Source: Limimaricola cinnabarinus
GTDB lineage: Bacteria; Pseudomonadota; Alphaproteobacteria; Rhodobacterales; Rhodobacteraceae
Assembly: GCF_002723615.1 (NCBI RefSeq)
Contig: NZ_KZ304951.1
Span: forward strand, 269,344-333,343
Direction of reading: 5' to 3'
Length of the DNA: 64,000 bases
The notes beneath the pieces are model-generated. The model was not told the origin of the DNA. It searched no databases and saw only the letters and a list, made by a program, of their open reading frames with translations. Below, one piece after another: positions 24,524 through 34,854 of the stretch (the stretch's first letter is position 1; each line of letters starts with the position of its first letter). The position numbers and the translations under genes were made by a program.

Positions 24524-25453
24524 ATGAGTTCCGGATTATTCGCACTTCTCGACGACGTCGCCCTGATCGCCAGAACCGCCGCGGCATCGCTCGATGACGT
24601 GGCCGCGGCCACCATGAAGGCGGGCTCGAAATCCATGGGCATCATCATCGACGATGCCGCCGTCACGCCGAAATACGTGCTGGGCTTCATGGCCGACCGC
24701 GAGCTGCCGATCATCCGCAAGATCGGCATCGGCTCGCTGCGCAACAAGATCCTGGTCCTGCTGCCGGCGGCGCTGGCGCTGAGCTTTCTCGCGCCATGGG
24801 CGATCACGCCGCTCCTGATGCTGGGCGGGCTCTATCTCGCCTATGAGGGGGCGGAAAAGATCGTCGAGGTGGTGCTGGGCCATGGGCACGAGGCCAAGAA
24901 GAAGGTCGTGCTCGATGAGGAAAGCACGGTCAGGGGCGCGATCCGCACCGATTTCATCCTCTCGGCCGAGATCATGGCGCTGACCCTGTCGAGCGTGTCC
25001 GAGCTGCCCTTCGTCACACAGGCCGCCGTGCTCGGCGTGGTGGGCGTGTTCATAACCTTCATCGTCTATGGCGCGGTGGCGATCATCGTGAAGGCCGATG
25101 ATTTCGGCGCGGCGCTGGCCGCGCGCGGGCCGGACGGCTTCGTTCCCGGCTTCGGGCGGGCGCTGGTCAAGGGCATGCCCTATGTGCTCAAGCTGCTCTC
25201 CATCGTCGGCACGGCGGCGATGCTGTGGGTGAGCGGCGGCATTCTCGTGCACGGGCTGGAGAACTACCACATCTCCCGGCCCGAGCATGTGGTGGAGGAG
25301 GCGCGACATTGGGTTCTCGCCCATGCGCCGGTTCTGCAAGACGCGCTGGGCTGGCTGACGGGGGCCACGATCATGGGGGTGATCGGACTCGCCGTGGGGG
25401 TCATTCTCGTCGCGATACTCTCGGTCCTGCCGCTGAAATCGCGCGCCCATTGA
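24524..25453 (+). CDS. DUF808 (YedI-like) inner-membrane protein
   Basis: The 309-residue membrane protein starts MSSGLFALLDDVALIARTAA, the diagnostic N-terminus of the DUF808/YedI family. Helices follow at about 75-105, 155-200, 225-250 and 280-305. A conserved acidic DDIA/IIDDAAVTPKYV segment and TDFILSAEIMALTLS are visible. The molecular function of the family is unknown. The gene stands alone with 146 bp upstream and 227 bp downstream, in which I see nothing else. Confidence 0.88.
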   Translation: MSSGLFALLDDVALIARTAAASLDDVAAATMKAGSKSMGIIIDDAAVTPKYVLGFMADRELPIIRKIGIGSLRNKILVLLPAALALSFLAPWAITPLLMLGGLYLAYEGAEKIVEVVLGHGHEAKKKVVLDEESTVRGAIRTDFILSAEIMALTLSSVSELPFVTQAAVLGVVGVFITFIVYGAVAIIVKADDFGAALAARGPDGFVPGFGRALVKGMPYVLKLLSIVGTAAMLWVSGGILVHGLENYHISRPEHVVEEARHWVLAHAPVLQDALGWLTGATIMGVIGLAVGVILVAILSVLPLKSRAH

Positions 25454-25680
25454 GCGCAGATGGCCGGGCGGCACCGCCCGGCCACGGGACGCGCGCGGCC
25501 CCTGTTGCGCCACGCCCCGGCGGAGGCGCAAAAAGAACGGGCCGAGCCGATGCGCAGCGCGAATCCCGGAACCCCGGCGCAGGGTTGCGGTTGTGGCGCC
25601 ATGGGCAGAGCTAAGACAGCCGGGCGCGCGACGCCGCCAGAGAGGGACACGGGCGCGAAAGCGGCGCGGTCCCTTCCCCG

Positions 25681-26394
25681 ATGCGGGCACCGCGCATGAT
25701 CTTCAGGCGGCGCGATGCCCCCCGGCCTTCGACCGATGGCGCTTTCCTGCGCGCCGCCGATGGCGCGCTCTCGACCACGGCCGCGCGGATCATGTCGGGC
25801 GCTTCGCGGCTGGCCGTCATCGTCGCGCGCGCGGGCGACGAGACGCTGTGCTGCGGCGCGCTGATCCATGCGGCGGCGCGCGGCGGCGCACGGGTCGACG
25901 TCATCTGCCTGACCCAAGGCGAAGAGACCATGCGAGCCCGCCATGACGAGACGGCGGACGCGCTGGCCTGCCTTGCCCCCGATGCGACACTGCACTGGAT
26001 CGGCGAGCCCGAGAAGACGCTGCCCGCGCGGGGGCGGCATTTCGACATGCTGGCACGGCGGTTGCAGCCGCTCATCGCCCCCGAAGCGACGGTGCTGCTG
26101 CCATGGCCGGGCGAGCCCTGCGTCGATCTTGCGCGCGGCCATGCGCTGGGGCGCGCGGCGATGGCCGCTGACCGGGCGGCGCTATGCTACCTGGCCGAGG
26201 CGCGCTTTCTCCCCAAGGCGCAGGTGCCGCATGGCCTGCGGCTTCTGACCGCGCCGCCCGCCTCGATCGCGGCCAAGCGGCGTGCGATGAGCCAACATTC
26301 CGGGCGATGCGGAGAATTGGCCGCATCGGGCCGGACACCACCCGCGATGCTGGAGCATTTCCTGCAACACCCGGAGCTTTACCTGCCCGGCTAG
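25681..26394 (+). CDS. PIG-L (GlcNAc deacetylase-like) family protein with altered metal site
   Basis: The 237-residue protein has the PIG-L/LmbE fold: VIVARAGDETLCCGALIHAA corresponds to the family block AHPDDETLGCGG. The usual His-Pro-Asp-Asp-Glu is here Arg-Ala-Gly-Asp-Glu, so the first His and one Asp are lost while the Asp-Glu remains. Catalytic zinc binding as in the family is therefore doubtful. Later parts (RHDETADALACL, LPARGRHFDMLARRLQPLI, RAAMAADRAALCYLAEARFL) fit the fold. The start may be the ATG 15 bp downstream. It converges on bioC. The substrate is unknown. Confidence 0.7.
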   Translation: MRAPRMIFRRRDAPRPSTDGAFLRAADGALSTTAARIMSGASRLAVIVARAGDETLCCGALIHAAARGGARVDVICLTQGEETMRARHDETADALACLAPDATLHWIGEPEKTLPARGRHFDMLARRLQPLIAPEATVLLPWPGEPCVDLARGHALGRAAMAADRAALCYLAEARFLPKAQVPHGLRLLTAPPASIAAKRRAMSQHSGRCGELAASGRTPPAMLEHFLQHPELYLPG

Positions 26395-27161
26395 GCCTGT
26401 CCCTGTGGCGCGACGCCGATGACGAGATGCACCGAGACATAGCTCAGCCCCAGCCGGCCATCGGCAAGCCCATGCTCCGCACGCCAGCGCCGCTCGGCCT
26501 CGCGCATCGCGCCTCGGCCCCAACCGGCGCGCGCATTGCCGGTGACGCCGGTGGCCCGCAGATGGCGCAGCAGCTGCGGAAGATCGTCGAATCCCAGCAC
26601 CTCGCGTCGCCGCTCCGCCGCGCGCAGCACGAGCCCCGGCGGCAGCAGCGCGGGCCAGTCGGCGGGATCGGCATAGAAAAGCGGCGCGGGCGCAGCCAAC
26701 GCCGCCAGCTCCGCGAAATGCCCCCGCCCGAAGCCGCCGATCAGCAGCCGCCCCCCCGGCGCGAGATGGCGCGACAGCCGCGCCAGCAGCGCCGCCGGAT
26801 CGGCGATCCATTGGATCGTCGCGCCGGAGGCGATGAGATCGTAGGCGCCGTGCAGCGGCAACCCCTCGATCGGGCCGGAGCGGAAGGCGGGCCGCAGGTC
26901 GCCGGGCAGGTGATCGCGCGCCTCGTCGAGCAGGTCATTGCTCTCGAAAGCCCCGAAGTCGAAGCGGCGATGCAGCGCCCGGGTCAGCAGACCGGTGCCG
27001 CAGCCGAACTCCAGCGCCCGGCCGATCCGCGGCCCGGCCCCGTCCACCGCCAGCATCTCGGCCAGGCGCTGCGCGCTCATGGCCTGCACCCGCGCCGCGT
27101 CGTGATAGCTCGGCAGGCCACGGCGAAAGGCACGGGCGACGCGCGCATGAGGCAGGCTCAT
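26391..27161 (-). CDS. bioC: Malonyl-ACP O-methyltransferase
   Basis: This 256-residue class I AdoMet methyltransferase has motif I ALEFGCGTGLLTRAL (about 50-64) and the BioC-like start LPHARVARAFRRGLPSYHDAARVQ. BioC methylates malonyl-ACP so that fatty acid synthase can extend it to pimeloyl-ACP methyl ester. Position supports the call: last gene of the biotin operon, its ATG overlapping the bioG stop (ATGA). Its own stop region overlaps the end of the convergent PIG-L gene by 4 bp. Confidence 0.88.
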   Translation of the reverse strand: MSLPHARVARAFRRGLPSYHDAARVQAMSAQRLAEMLAVDGAGPRIGRALEFGCGTGLLTRALHRRFDFGAFESNDLLDEARDHLPGDLRPAFRSGPIEGLPLHGAYDLIASGATIQWIADPAALLARLSRHLAPGGRLLIGGFGRGHFAELAALAAPAPLFYADPADWPALLPPGLVLRAAERRREVLGFDDLPQLLRHLRATGVTGNARAGWGRGAMREAERRWRAEHGLADGRLGLSYVSVHLVIGVAPQGQA

Positions 27162-27772
27162 CGCAGCACCTCGTCCCAGTCGCGCCAGAGACCGAACGGC
27201 GCATGCGGCGCATCGACCATGCGCGTCGGCGTTTGCGCAAAGACGCGTTGCAGGTTGGCGGCGGGAAAGACATGGTCGCCCGCCGCGATCACCGCGGCAT
27301 CCCAATCGCAGGACGGCGCGGCCCCCCGCGCGGCCACGGCGTCGAGTTCCGCGCGCAAGGCCGCGATGTCGGGCGCATCGATCGGCGGCACCCCGGCCCG
27401 GTCGAGAAACGCCGCGAGCACCGCTTGGCTCAGCCTGTCGCGGGTCCGGGCGAAGACGGCGGGCGGAATGCCGAGGCGGCGATCGACCGGCGCCGGGCTG
27501 CCGCAGATCGCCACGCGGCGGTCGAAGCCGAGCGCGCGCCCCTCCTGCCAATGCGCATAAGCGGCGACGCCGAAGGACCAGGCGACGAGGTGGCGCCTGC
27601 GGTAGCCCGACAGCGGCGGCAGATCGGCATCGAGATCGCGCCAATCCCAGACGAAAAGCACGTCGCGACCCCCGCAAAGATGCGCCAATGGCGCGGCGCC
27701 CGCGGCCCAGCCGCCGAACACCACCACGACCTCCCCGGCCCCGCCCGGCCCGGCCAGCCAGCGCCACCGCAT
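27158..27772 (-). CDS. bioG: Pimeloyl-ACP methyl ester esterase, BioG type
   Basis: The 204-residue alpha/beta-hydrolase (DUF452) has an early oxyanion segment VVVVFGGWAAG, nucleophile elbow AWSFGVAAY (Ser in WSFG), Asp near SCDWDAAV, and His in DAPHAPFGLW. BioG removes the methyl group that BioC added and ends pimelate extension. BioG replaces BioH in many alphaproteobacteria. It starts at ATG 27772, 4 bp after the bioA stop, and overlaps bioC. Longer upstream frame is overlap with bioA. Confidence 0.88.
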   Translation of the reverse strand: MRWRWLAGPGGAGEVVVVFGGWAAGAAPLAHLCGGRDVLFVWDWRDLDADLPPLSGYRRRHLVAWSFGVAAYAHWQEGRALGFDRRVAICGSPAPVDRRLGIPPAVFARTRDRLSQAVLAAFLDRAGVPPIDAPDIAALRAELDAVAARGAAPSCDWDAAVIAAGDHVFPAANLQRVFAQTPTRMVDAPHAPFGLWRDWDEVLR

Positions 27773-27776
27773 GATC

Positions 27777-29060
27777 CTAGAGCTCGCGCGCGAGGCGCAG
27801 CATCGCGGCGCAGACCCGGTCGATCTCGTGGGGCGCGAGGATGAAGGGCGGCATGGCGTAGATGTTGCATCCGAAGGGCCGCAGCCAGACGCCCGTCTCG
27901 CGCGAGATCGGGTGCGCGGCATCGGCGCTGACCACGTGATCCATCTCGATCACCGCGATCGCGCCGAGCACGCGGACATCGGCCACGCCGGGCATCTCGC
28001 GCGCGGGCGCGAGCCCCGCCTCCATTCGCTGCGCAATCGCGCCCACCCGGTCGCGCCAAGTGCCATCGGCGAGCAGGTCAAGGCTGGCGCAGGCCGCGGC
28101 GCAGGCCAGCGGGTTGCCCATGAAGGTCGGCCCGTGCATGAAGAGCCCCGGCTCGCCGCCGCCGATGGTGCGCGCGACATGCCCCGAGGCCATGACGGCG
28201 GCGAAGGAGAGATGCCCGCCGGTCAGCGCCTTGCCCAGGCACATGATGTCGGGCGTCACGCCCGCGAGATCGGCGGCGAACATCTCGCCGGTGCGGCCAA
28301 AGCCGGTTGCGATCTCGTCGAAGATCATCAGGATGCCGAGCTCGTCGCAGAGCTTGCGCGCCCGGCGCAGGTATTCGGGGTGATAAAAGCGCATGCCCCC
28401 CGCGCCCTGCACCATCGGCTCGAGGATCAGGCCCGCGATCTGGTCGCCATGCTCGTGCAGGAGCCGCGACAGCGCGGCGATGCCGTTCTCCTCGTCGTCT
28501 TCGGGCCAGTCCTCGTCCAGAGTGATCGGCGGGCGCGGCGCGAAATACTGGATGTTGAGCGCGCCCTCGAACAGGTGATGCATGCCGTTGACCGGGTCGC
28601 AGACGCTCATCGCCTTCCATGTGTCGCCGTGATAGCCGCCGCGCGGCGTGGCAAAGCGGGTGCGGCCCGGGTTGCCGGCGGCGATCTGGTGCTGCACCGC
28701 CATCTTCATCGCCACTTCGACCGCGACCGAGCCGCTGTCGCAGTAGAACACGTGGTCGAGCCCCTCGGGCGTCATCGCCACGAGGCGGCGGCCCAGCTCG
28801 ACCGCCGGGCGATGCGTGAGCCCGCCGAACATGACATGCGGCAGCCTGTCGATCTGGGCATGCATCGCCGCGGTGATCGCCGGGTGGCGGTGGCCGTGGA
28901 TCATGCACCACCAGGACGACATCGCGTCGATCATCTCCGTCCCGTCCTGAAGCGTGATCCACGCGCCCTCGGCCCGCTCGACCAGGAAGGTCGGCCCCGG
29001 CGCCATGACGTTGGTATAGGGGTGCCAGAGGTGATCCCGGTCGAACGCGGCGTCGGTCAT
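27777..29060 (-). CDS. bioA: Adenosylmethionine-8-amino-7-oxononanoate aminotransferase
   Basis: This 427-residue fold-type I PLP enzyme transfers an amino group from AdoMet to KAPA to give DAPA in biotin synthesis. The N-terminus [13 protein letters not shown] and the [14 protein letters not shown] block are BioA signatures. [11 protein letters not shown] holds the cofactor Asp, and Lys277 in CLGKALTGG is the PLP lysine. It overlaps bioD by 4 bp at its start. Length is normal. Confidence 0.95.
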   Translation of the reverse strand: MTDAAFDRDHLWHPYTNVMAPGPTFLVERAEGAWITLQDGTEMIDAMSSWWCMIHGHRHPAITAAMHAQIDRLPHVMFGGLTHRPAVELGRRLVAMTPEGLDHVFYCDSGSVAVEVAMKMAVQHQIAAGNPGRTRFATPRGGYHGDTWKAMSVCDPVNGMHHLFEGALNIQYFAPRPPITLDEDWPEDDEENGIAALSRLLHEHGDQIAGLILEPMVQGAGGMRFYHPEYLRRARKLCDELGILMIFDEIATGFGRTGEMFAADLAGVTPDIMCLGKALTGGHLSFAAVMASGHVARTIGGGEPGLFMHGPTFMGNPLACAAACASLDLLADGTWRDRVGAIAQRMEAGLAPAREMPGVADVRVLGAIAVIEMDHVVSADAAHPISRETGVWLRPFGCNIYAMPPFILAPHEIDRVCAAMLRLAREL

Positions 29061-29686
29061 GCGGCCTCCATCGCGGCGCGGATCGCGGCCATGTCGATGC
29101 TTTCGAAGCCCGAACGCAGGGTCTCGGGCGTCAGCGGATCGAGGCGGCCGAGCCGCCCCAGATGCGCCACGTCGCCCATCTCGGCGATGGTGCGCTCGAC
29201 ACGCGGCGCGGCCTCGCCCGAAAAGATCACGCCCGCCACCGGCACGCCCCGCGCGCGCAGCGCCGAGAGCGACAGCAGCGAATGGTTGATCGTCCCCAGC
29301 GCGGTCCGCGCCACGAGCACCACCGGCGCGCCCCAGCGGGCGAAGAGGTCGAGGAAGGTGGTCTCGTCATCGAGCGGCACCATCAGCCCGCCCGCCCCCT
29401 CGACCACCAGCGGCCGGGGGCTTTCGGGCAGGTCGAGGGCGGCGAGGTCGATCCGCACGCCCTCGGCCTCGGCCGAGATATGCGGGCTGGCGGGCAGCTC
29501 GAGGCGCACCGCCTCGGGCAGCACCGGGCTGCCCGCGAGGCGCGCCACGATCTCGCTGTCGGTTTCCTCCTCCAGCCCCGACTGCACCGGCTTCCAGTAG
29601 CTTGCGCCGAGGGCTTGGGCGAGGCCCGCCGAAACGATGGTCTTGCCGATGCCGGTATCGGTGCCGGTGACGATGATGGGCTTCAT
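29057..29686 (-). CDS. bioD: Dethiobiotin synthetase
   Basis: The 209-residue ATP-dependent carboxylase closes the ureido ring of dethiobiotin. The P-loop GTDTGIGKT is at residues 7-15, the substrate-binding YWKPVQSG at about 31-38, and the second signature [12 protein letters not shown] near 114. The stop overlaps the bioA start, and the ATG overlaps the bioF stop, both as ATGA. Confidence 0.95.
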   Translation of the reverse strand: MKPIIVTGTDTGIGKTIVSAGLAQALGASYWKPVQSGLEEETDSEIVARLAGSPVLPEAVRLELPASPHISAEAEGVRIDLAALDLPESPRPLVVEGAGGLMVPLDDETTFLDLFARWGAPVVLVARTALGTINHSLLSLSALRARGVPVAGVIFSGEAAPRVERTIAEMGDVAHLGRLGRLDPLTPETLRSGFESIDMAAIRAAMEAA

Positions 29687-30840
29687 GCGGCCACCTTTCG
29701 GATATCGCCGAGATCCGCGAAAAGCGCGTCGATCTCGGCCGTGGAAACATTGGGGGTGATCGAAACGCGCAGCCGCGCCGTGCCGCGTGGCACGGTGGGC
29801 GGGCGGATGGCGCGCACGTCGTGGCCGCGCGCCTGAAGCGCCGAGGCCAGCGCCAGCGCCTCGGCGTCCTCGCCGATGAGGATGGGCAGGATCTGCGTCT
29901 CGAAATCGCCGAAGCCCGCCCGCCGCGCCGCCTCATGGGCGTGGCGAATGGCGTCCCACGCCGCATCGCGCAGGCCGGGCCGCTCGGCCAGAAGCCGCAG
30001 GCTCGCCCGCGTGATCGCCGCATCGAGCGGCGAGGGCGCGGTGGAGAAGACGAAGTTGCGCGCGCGGTTGACCAGCGTGTCGATCAGCACCGGGTCGGCG
30101 CAGACCAGACCGCCCGCGGAGCCCAGCGCCTTGCCGCAGGTGTGCAGGGTGACGAGATCGACGGAAGCATCGAGCCCATGCGCCCGGCCCTGCCCGCGGT
30201 CGCCGTAAAGCCCGGTGGCATGCGCCTCGTCGACCACCAGCACCGCGCCGTCCTCCGCCGCGACGGCGGCAAGGTCGGTCAGCGGCGCGAGGTCGCCCTC
30301 CATGGAATAGAGGCTTTCGCAGGCGATCCAGACGCGGCCCATGCCGCCTTTCGCGCGCCAGCCCTTCAGCGCATCGCGCGCGGCACCGGCATCGTTATGG
30401 GCGAAGGACGCGGTATCGGCCCGCCCGAGCCGCATGCCGTCATGCGCGCTGGCATGGACGAGCACGTCGAACAGCACGAGGTCGCCCTGCATCGGCAGGC
30501 CTGAGAAGATCGCGACATTGCCGGGAAAGCCCGCGCCCATGTAGAGCGCGGCGGGTGCCTCGAAGAAGGCCGCCGCCTCGGCCTCCAGCGCCTCGTGCTC
30601 GGCATCGTTGCCGCGCAGCAGTCGCGAGCCGCCCGAGCCCGTGGCCACGCCGCGGTCGAGTGCTTCGCGCGCGGCGTCGCGCAGCCATTCCGACGCCGCC
30701 AGCCCGAGATAATCATTCGATGCGAAATCCCGCCCCGCGCGCGGGCTCAGCGCCCGCCTGCGGCCACGCGCGCCGAGCGCGTCGAGCGCCTCGGCGTGGC
30801 GCGCAAATCCGGGGCGGCCCTGTCCGGCCGCCGGGCTCAT
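29683..30840 (-). CDS. bioF: 8-amino-7-oxononanoate synthase
   Basis: This 385-residue PLP enzyme condenses pimeloyl-ACP/CoA with alanine. ASNDYLGLA (about 40-48), [10 protein letters not shown] (Asp204), and the PLP lysine in [13 protein letters not shown] (Lys237) are all present. The frame extends far upstream over bioB, but the ATG at 30840 overlaps the bioB stop (ATGA) and gives the family length. Confidence 0.95.
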   Translation of the reverse strand: MSPAAGQGRPGFARHAEALDALGARGRRRALSPRAGRDFASNDYLGLAASEWLRDAAREALDRGVATGSGGSRLLRGNDAEHEALEAEAAAFFEAPAALYMGAGFPGNVAIFSGLPMQGDLVLFDVLVHASAHDGMRLGRADTASFAHNDAGAARDALKGWRAKGGMGRVWIACESLYSMEGDLAPLTDLAAVAAEDGAVLVVDEAHATGLYGDRGQGRAHGLDASVDLVTLHTCGKALGSAGGLVCADPVLIDTLVNRARNFVFSTAPSPLDAAITRASLRLLAERPGLRDAAWDAIRHAHEAARRAGFGDFETQILPILIGEDAEALALASALQARGHDVRAIRPPTVPRGTARLRVSITPNVSTAEIDALFADLGDIRKVAA

Positions 30841-31814
30841 CGCGCCCCGGTCTCGCCAAGCTCCATCGACTCCAGCCCGAGCCGCCCGAACAGCACGGAA
30901 TCGCGGTCCTCGCCGGGGTTCTCGGCGGTGAGCAGCACGTCGCCCGAGAAGATCGAGTTCGCGCCCGCGAAGAAGCACAGCGCCTGCGTCTCCTCGCTCA
31001 TCGAGGTGCGGCCCGCCGAAAGCCGCAGATGCGCCTTGGGCATCAGGATGCGCGCCAGCGCGATCACGCGGACGAAGTCGATCCCGTCGACCGGTTCCGC
31101 ATCGGCGAGCGGCGTGTCGGGCATCGGCATCAGCTGGTTGATCGGCACGCTGTCGGGATGCTCTTCGAGATTGGCAAGCGCGAGCAGCATGTCGATCCGG
31201 TCCATCTCGGTCTCGCCCATGCCCAGGATGCCGCCCGAGCAGACCTTGATCCCGGCCTCGCGCACGCGGTTGAGCGTGTCGATCCGGTCGGCAAAGGTGC
31301 GGGTGGTGATCACTTCGGGGTAGTAGCGCTCCGAGGTGTCGATGTTGTGGTTGTAATAGTCGAGCCCCGCGCCCTTGAGCCGGATCACCTGGTCGTCCTC
31401 GAGCATGCCCAGCGTCATGCAGGTCTCCATGCCGAGCGCGCGCACACCCTCGACCATGGCGACGAGCTGATCCATGTCGCGCTCCTTGGGCGAGCGCCAG
31501 GCGGCACCCATGCAAAAGCGGGTCGAGCCCTGCTCCTTGGCGCGGCGCGCCTCCGAAAGCACGCGCTCGACCTCGATCAGCTTGGAGGCCGGGAGATGCG
31601 AGCCGTTGCGCGCCGACTGGCTGCAATAGGCGCAATCCTCGGCGCAGCCGCCGGTCTTGATGTTCGACAGCCGGCTGCGCTGGACCTTGTTGGGGTCGAA
31701 GTTCTGCCGGTGCACGGTCTGCGCCTGGAACAGCAGGTCGTTGAACGGCTGATCGAAAAGCGCCTGCGCCTCGGCGCGGGTCCAGTCGTGGCGGATGATG
31801 CTTGCGTCGGTCAA
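30837..31814 (-). CDS. bioB: Biotin synthase (radical SAM)
   Basis: The 325-residue enzyme inserts sulfur into dethiobiotin. The radical-SAM motif CAEDCAYC (Cys57, Cys61, Cys64) binds the 4Fe-4S cluster. Cys in [15 protein letters not shown] and KVCSGG are the ligands of the sacrificial 2Fe-2S cluster, with the conserved Arg in HLRLSAGR. The start is a TTG at 31814; no ATG occurs in the right place. It opens the operon bioB-F-D-A-G-C. A promoter-like TTGACC-17-TAGAAG is just upstream. Confidence 0.95.
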   Translation of the reverse strand: MTDASIIRHDWTRAEAQALFDQPFNDLLFQAQTVHRQNFDPNKVQRSRLSNIKTGGCAEDCAYCSQSARNGSHLPASKLIEVERVLSEARRAKEQGSTRFCMGAAWRSPKERDMDQLVAMVEGVRALGMETCMTLGMLEDDQVIRLKGAGLDYYNHNIDTSERYYPEVITTRTFADRIDTLNRVREAGIKVCSGGILGMGETEMDRIDMLLALANLEEHPDSVPINQLMPMPDTPLADAEPVDGIDFVRVIALARILMPKAHLRLSAGRTSMSEETQALCFFAGANSIFSGDVLLTAENPGEDRDSVLFGRLGLESMELGETGAR

Positions 31815-31846
31815 GGCGTGTCCCGCTGTCTCGGAAATGTTGCCGA

Positions 31847-31875
31847 CTTCTAAGCCGCCGACGCCGAGGGGTCAA
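31847..31875 (-). promoter_or_regulatory. Candidate promoter of the biotin operon
   Basis: Read on the minus strand, TTGACC (31875-31870) and TAGAAG (31852-31847) are separated by exactly 17 bp, about 33 bp before the bioB start. No BioR-like TTATAGATAA palindrome was seen between bioB and the divergent transporter gene. Confidence 0.5.
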
Positions 31876-31991
31876 ACGGCTTCGCTCGCCCGCCCCATCC
31901 GCCCGCCCCTCCATGCGCCCCTTGCACGGCAGGCATGGGCAATCCCGCGATGCCGCGATAGCACTTGGCGCACAACGTGGGGAGGAGCGGC

Positions 31992-32888
31992 ATGGGCGCA
32001 CGGATCGAGACGGAAACAGGATCGGAGGCGATCCGGGCCGCGGGCTGGATGATGGGCGCCGTCGCCGCGCTGACCTCCATGGCGGTGGCCGGGCGCGAGG
32101 TGTCCTTCGCGCTCGATACCTTCGAGATCATGGCCTATCGCTCGATCGCCGGGGTTGCCCTGCTCGCCGTCATATTGCGCGCGCGCGGCGCGCCCGCCTG
32201 GCCCCGCCTGCGCCGGCCGGGGCTGCACCTGTCGCGCAACCTCGCGCATTTCACCGCGCAGAACCTGTGGTTCTACGCCATCATCTCGCTGCCGCTGGCG
32301 CAGGTCTTCGCGCTGGAATTCACCGCGCCGCTCTGGGTGCTGGTGCTGTCGCCGCTGATCCTGGGCGAAAGGCTGACCCGGCCCCGCGCGCTCGCCGCTC
32401 TCCTGGGCTTTGCGGGCATCCTCCTGGTGGCGCAACCCGGCGCGGCGCCGCTGTCGCCCGCGCTTCTGGCGGCGGCGGGCTGCGCGCTGGGCTTCGCCTT
32501 CACCTACATCTTCACCAAGCGGCTCACGGCACAGGTCGATACCATCGAAATCCTGTGGTGGATGACCGTGAGCCAGACGGTCTTCGGCCTCGTCTGCGCG
32601 CTGATCGACGGCGAGATGGCCCTGCCCTCGGCCCAAAGCCTGCCCTGGATCGCGGTGATCGCGGCGGCGGGGCTTTCGGCGCATTACTGCATCACCAACG
32701 CGCTGCGCCGCGCTTCGGCGATGGTGGTCATGCCCTTCGATTTCCTGCGCCTGCCGCTGATCGCCCTCATTGGCTATCTCGCCTATGACGAGCCCGTGGG
32801 GCTCGCCGTCGTCGTCGGGGCGGCGCTGATCCTCGGGGGCAACTACATCAGCCTGCGCGCCGATGCGCGCCGGTCGCCCCGCGCTTGA
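31992..32888 (+). CDS. EamA/DMT-superfamily transporter
   Basis: This 298-residue inner-membrane protein has about ten helices in two EamA repeats. Conserved segments include NLAHFTAQNLWFYAIISLPL and AQVFALEFTAPLWVLVLSP in the first half and FDFLRLPLIALIGYLAYDE in the second. It starts at ATG 31992 after GGAGGAG. It diverges from bioB across about 180 bp. Drug/metabolite exporters of this family cannot be assigned a substrate by sequence. Biotin or precursor transport is only a positional guess. Confidence 0.88.
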   Translation: MGARIETETGSEAIRAAGWMMGAVAALTSMAVAGREVSFALDTFEIMAYRSIAGVALLAVILRARGAPAWPRLRRPGLHLSRNLAHFTAQNLWFYAIISLPLAQVFALEFTAPLWVLVLSPLILGERLTRPRALAALLGFAGILLVAQPGAAPLSPALLAAAGCALGFAFTYIFTKRLTAQVDTIEILWWMTVSQTVFGLVCALIDGEMALPSAQSLPWIAVIAAAGLSAHYCITNALRRASAMVVMPFDFLRLPLIALIGYLAYDEPVGLAVVVGAALILGGNYISLRADARRSPRA

Positions 32889-32894
32889 GGCGGA

Positions 32895-33653
32895 TCACGC
32901 CTCGGGGCGCGCCTCCTCGTCCCGGCCCTTGTAGCCGGTGGCGACCACGAATTTCTCCGAGCTGTCGGAGCGCGAGGCGGGCGGCTTGACGTTCTGCACC
33001 TTCTCGAACTTCTGCTTGAGCAGCTGCTGCAGGCTGCCCTCGGCCCCGCCCGCGAGCACCTTGGCCACGAAGGTGCCGCCCGGCTCCAGCACGTCGAAGG
33101 CGAAATACGCCGCCGCCTCGCACAGCGCGATGATGCGCAGGTGGTCGGTCTGCTTGTGGCCCGAGGCCGAGGCGGCCATGTCCGACATCACCACCTCCGC
33201 GCCGCCGCCGAGCCAGTCCTTGACCTTGAGATCGGCGTCGTCCTCCATGAAATCGAGCTGGTGGATCTCGGCACCGGCGATGGGCTCGACCTCCTGCAGG
33301 TCGACGCCGAGCACCGAGCCCTGCGCCTTGCCCGATTTCGCGCCGAGCGCGTTGACCCGCGCCACCGCGACCTGGCACCAGCCGCCGGGCGCGCAGCCCA
33401 GATCGACCACCCGCGCCCCGGGCACGAGAAAGCGGAACTTGTCATCGAGCTCGATGATCTTGTAGGCGGCGCGGCCGCGATAGCCCTCGGCCTTGGCGCG
33501 CTTCACGTAAGGGTCGTTGAGCTGGCGCTCCAGCCAGAGCTTGGAGCTCATCTTGCGGCCCCGCGCGGTCTTGACCTTGACGGTCAGGTCGCGCTGCCCG
33601 CGCCCCGAGGTGTTGCCGCTGCCCGCGCCGGGCTTCTTGGGTGTCTTGGCCAT
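32895..33653 (-). CDS. rlmE: 23S rRNA (uridine-2'-O)-methyltransferase
   Basis: This 252-residue RlmE/FtsJ enzyme 2'-O-methylates U2552 of the 23S A-loop. A basic N-terminal extension ([18 protein letters not shown]) precedes the core [19 protein letters not shown]. AdoMet motif [15 protein letters not shown] is at about 91-105, and the K-D-K-E tetrad includes Lys in GYRGRAAYK, Asp in VVMSDMAA, and Lys in [10 protein letters not shown]. It starts at ATG 33653. The end is convergent with the EamA gene, 6 bp apart. Confidence 0.92.
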   Translation of the reverse strand: MAKTPKKPGAGSGNTSGRGQRDLTVKVKTARGRKMSSKLWLERQLNDPYVKRAKAEGYRGRAAYKIIELDDKFRFLVPGARVVDLGCAPGGWCQVAVARVNALGAKSGKAQGSVLGVDLQEVEPIAGAEIHQLDFMEDDADLKVKDWLGGGAEVVMSDMAASASGHKQTDHLRIIALCEAAAYFAFDVLEPGGTFVAKVLAGGAEGSLQQLLKQKFEKVQNVKPPASRSDSSEKFVVATGYKGRDEEARPEA

Positions 33654-33760
33654 GCCGGGCTCTCCTGATCCGAAGACCCCGACTATGCCAAGCGGGGGTG
33701 ACGGGGCAAGCCCCGCCGCCCATCTCGCGTCACGATCGTTCGACCGCCGCGCGCCGCGGC

Positions 33761-34816
33761 TCAGGCCCGGCGCCGCCGACGCCCGCCATCGCGCCCGCCG
33801 CGCCCCTCGCCGGGCACGCCGGGGGGACGGTTGAAGCGGATCCATTCGCCGCCCGAGGGGTCGTTGTCGGTCAGGAAGTTCGCCGCGCGGATCGCGCTCA
33901 TCTCCCCGCCCGGGCGCGCCTCGCGGCTGCCCAGCCCCATCAGCCGGCAGAAGGTCTCGTCATCCATGCCCTCGGGGATCACGATGCCCGCGGCCTCAAG
34001 CTCGGCCTTCTTCTCGGCGATCTTCGACAAGGGCGTCGGCAGGGCACAGGGATTCATGATCGCGCTGGTCATGCCCGAGGCGATCGCCATCGGCAAAAAG
34101 GCGTTGTTGATGCCGTGCCGGTTGGGCAGGCCGAAGGAGATGTTCGACGCGCCGCAGGTGGTGTTGACGCCCAGCTCGTCGCGCAGGCGGCGGACGAGCG
34201 AAAAGACCTGCAGGCCGGCCGTCGCCATCGCGCCGATCGGCATCACCAGCGGGTCGACCACGATGTCATGCGCGGGGATGCCGAAATCGGCGGCGCGCTC
34301 GACGATCTTCTTGGCGACGGCAAAGCGCACGTCGGGGTCTTCGGAGATGCCGGTGTCGTCATTCGAGATCGCCACCACCGGCACGTTGTATTTCTTGACC
34401 AGCGGCAGGACGAGTTCGAGCCGGTCCTCCTCACCCGTCACGGAGTTCAGCAGCGGGCGGCCTTCGGCCGCGGCGAGACCCGCTTCGAGCGCGGCGGGCA
34501 CCGAGCTGTCGATGCACAAGGGCACGTCGACGAGGCCCTGCACCAGCTCGATCATCCTGGTCATGAGCGGCGGCTCGGTCTCGTTGGGGTTGGGGTTGGA
34601 GTTGTAGACCACGCCCGCATTGACATCGAGCATGGTCGCGCCGCAGGCGACCTGCGCGATGGCGTCCTTTTCCACGGTCGAGAAATCGCCCGCCTCCAGC
34701 TCGGCGGCGAGCTTCTTGCGGCCCGTGGGGTTGATCCGCTCACCGATCACGCAGAACGGCTGGTCAAAGCCGATGATCGCGGTTTTCGTTTTCGATTCGA
34801 CGATCGTACGGGTCAT
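33761..34816 (-). CDS. Pterin-binding (methyl-THF:corrinoid) part of a split methionine synthase
   Basis: The 351-residue protein is a DHPS-like TIM barrel that moves the methyl group of 5-methyl-THF to a corrinoid. Hallmarks are [39 protein letters not shown], and the NDDTG loop. It has no homocysteine or B12 domain. In Phaeobacter a three-part MetH with such a free pterin subunit is known; the other two parts are not in this window. It follows a MetF-like gene in one operon. The C-terminus ends in a glycine/arginine tail ([16 protein letters not shown]) shared with the corrinoid activator at 53 kb. A catabolic corrinoid methyltransferase role is the alternative. Confidence 0.85.
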   Translation of the reverse strand: MTRTIVESKTKTAIIGFDQPFCVIGERINPTGRKKLAAELEAGDFSTVEKDAIAQVACGATMLDVNAGVVYNSNPNPNETEPPLMTRMIELVQGLVDVPLCIDSSVPAALEAGLAAAEGRPLLNSVTGEEDRLELVLPLVKKYNVPVVAISNDDTGISEDPDVRFAVAKKIVERAADFGIPAHDIVVDPLVMPIGAMATAGLQVFSLVRRLRDELGVNTTCGASNISFGLPNRHGINNAFLPMAIASGMTSAIMNPCALPTPLSKIAEKKAELEAAGIVIPEGMDDETFCRLMGLGSREARPGGEMSAIRAANFLTDNDPSGGEWIRFNRPPGVPGEGRGGRDGGRRRRRA

Positions 34817-34854
34817 TCTTCATCCTTGTCATTGGCCTTGGGAGGCCGGAAATC

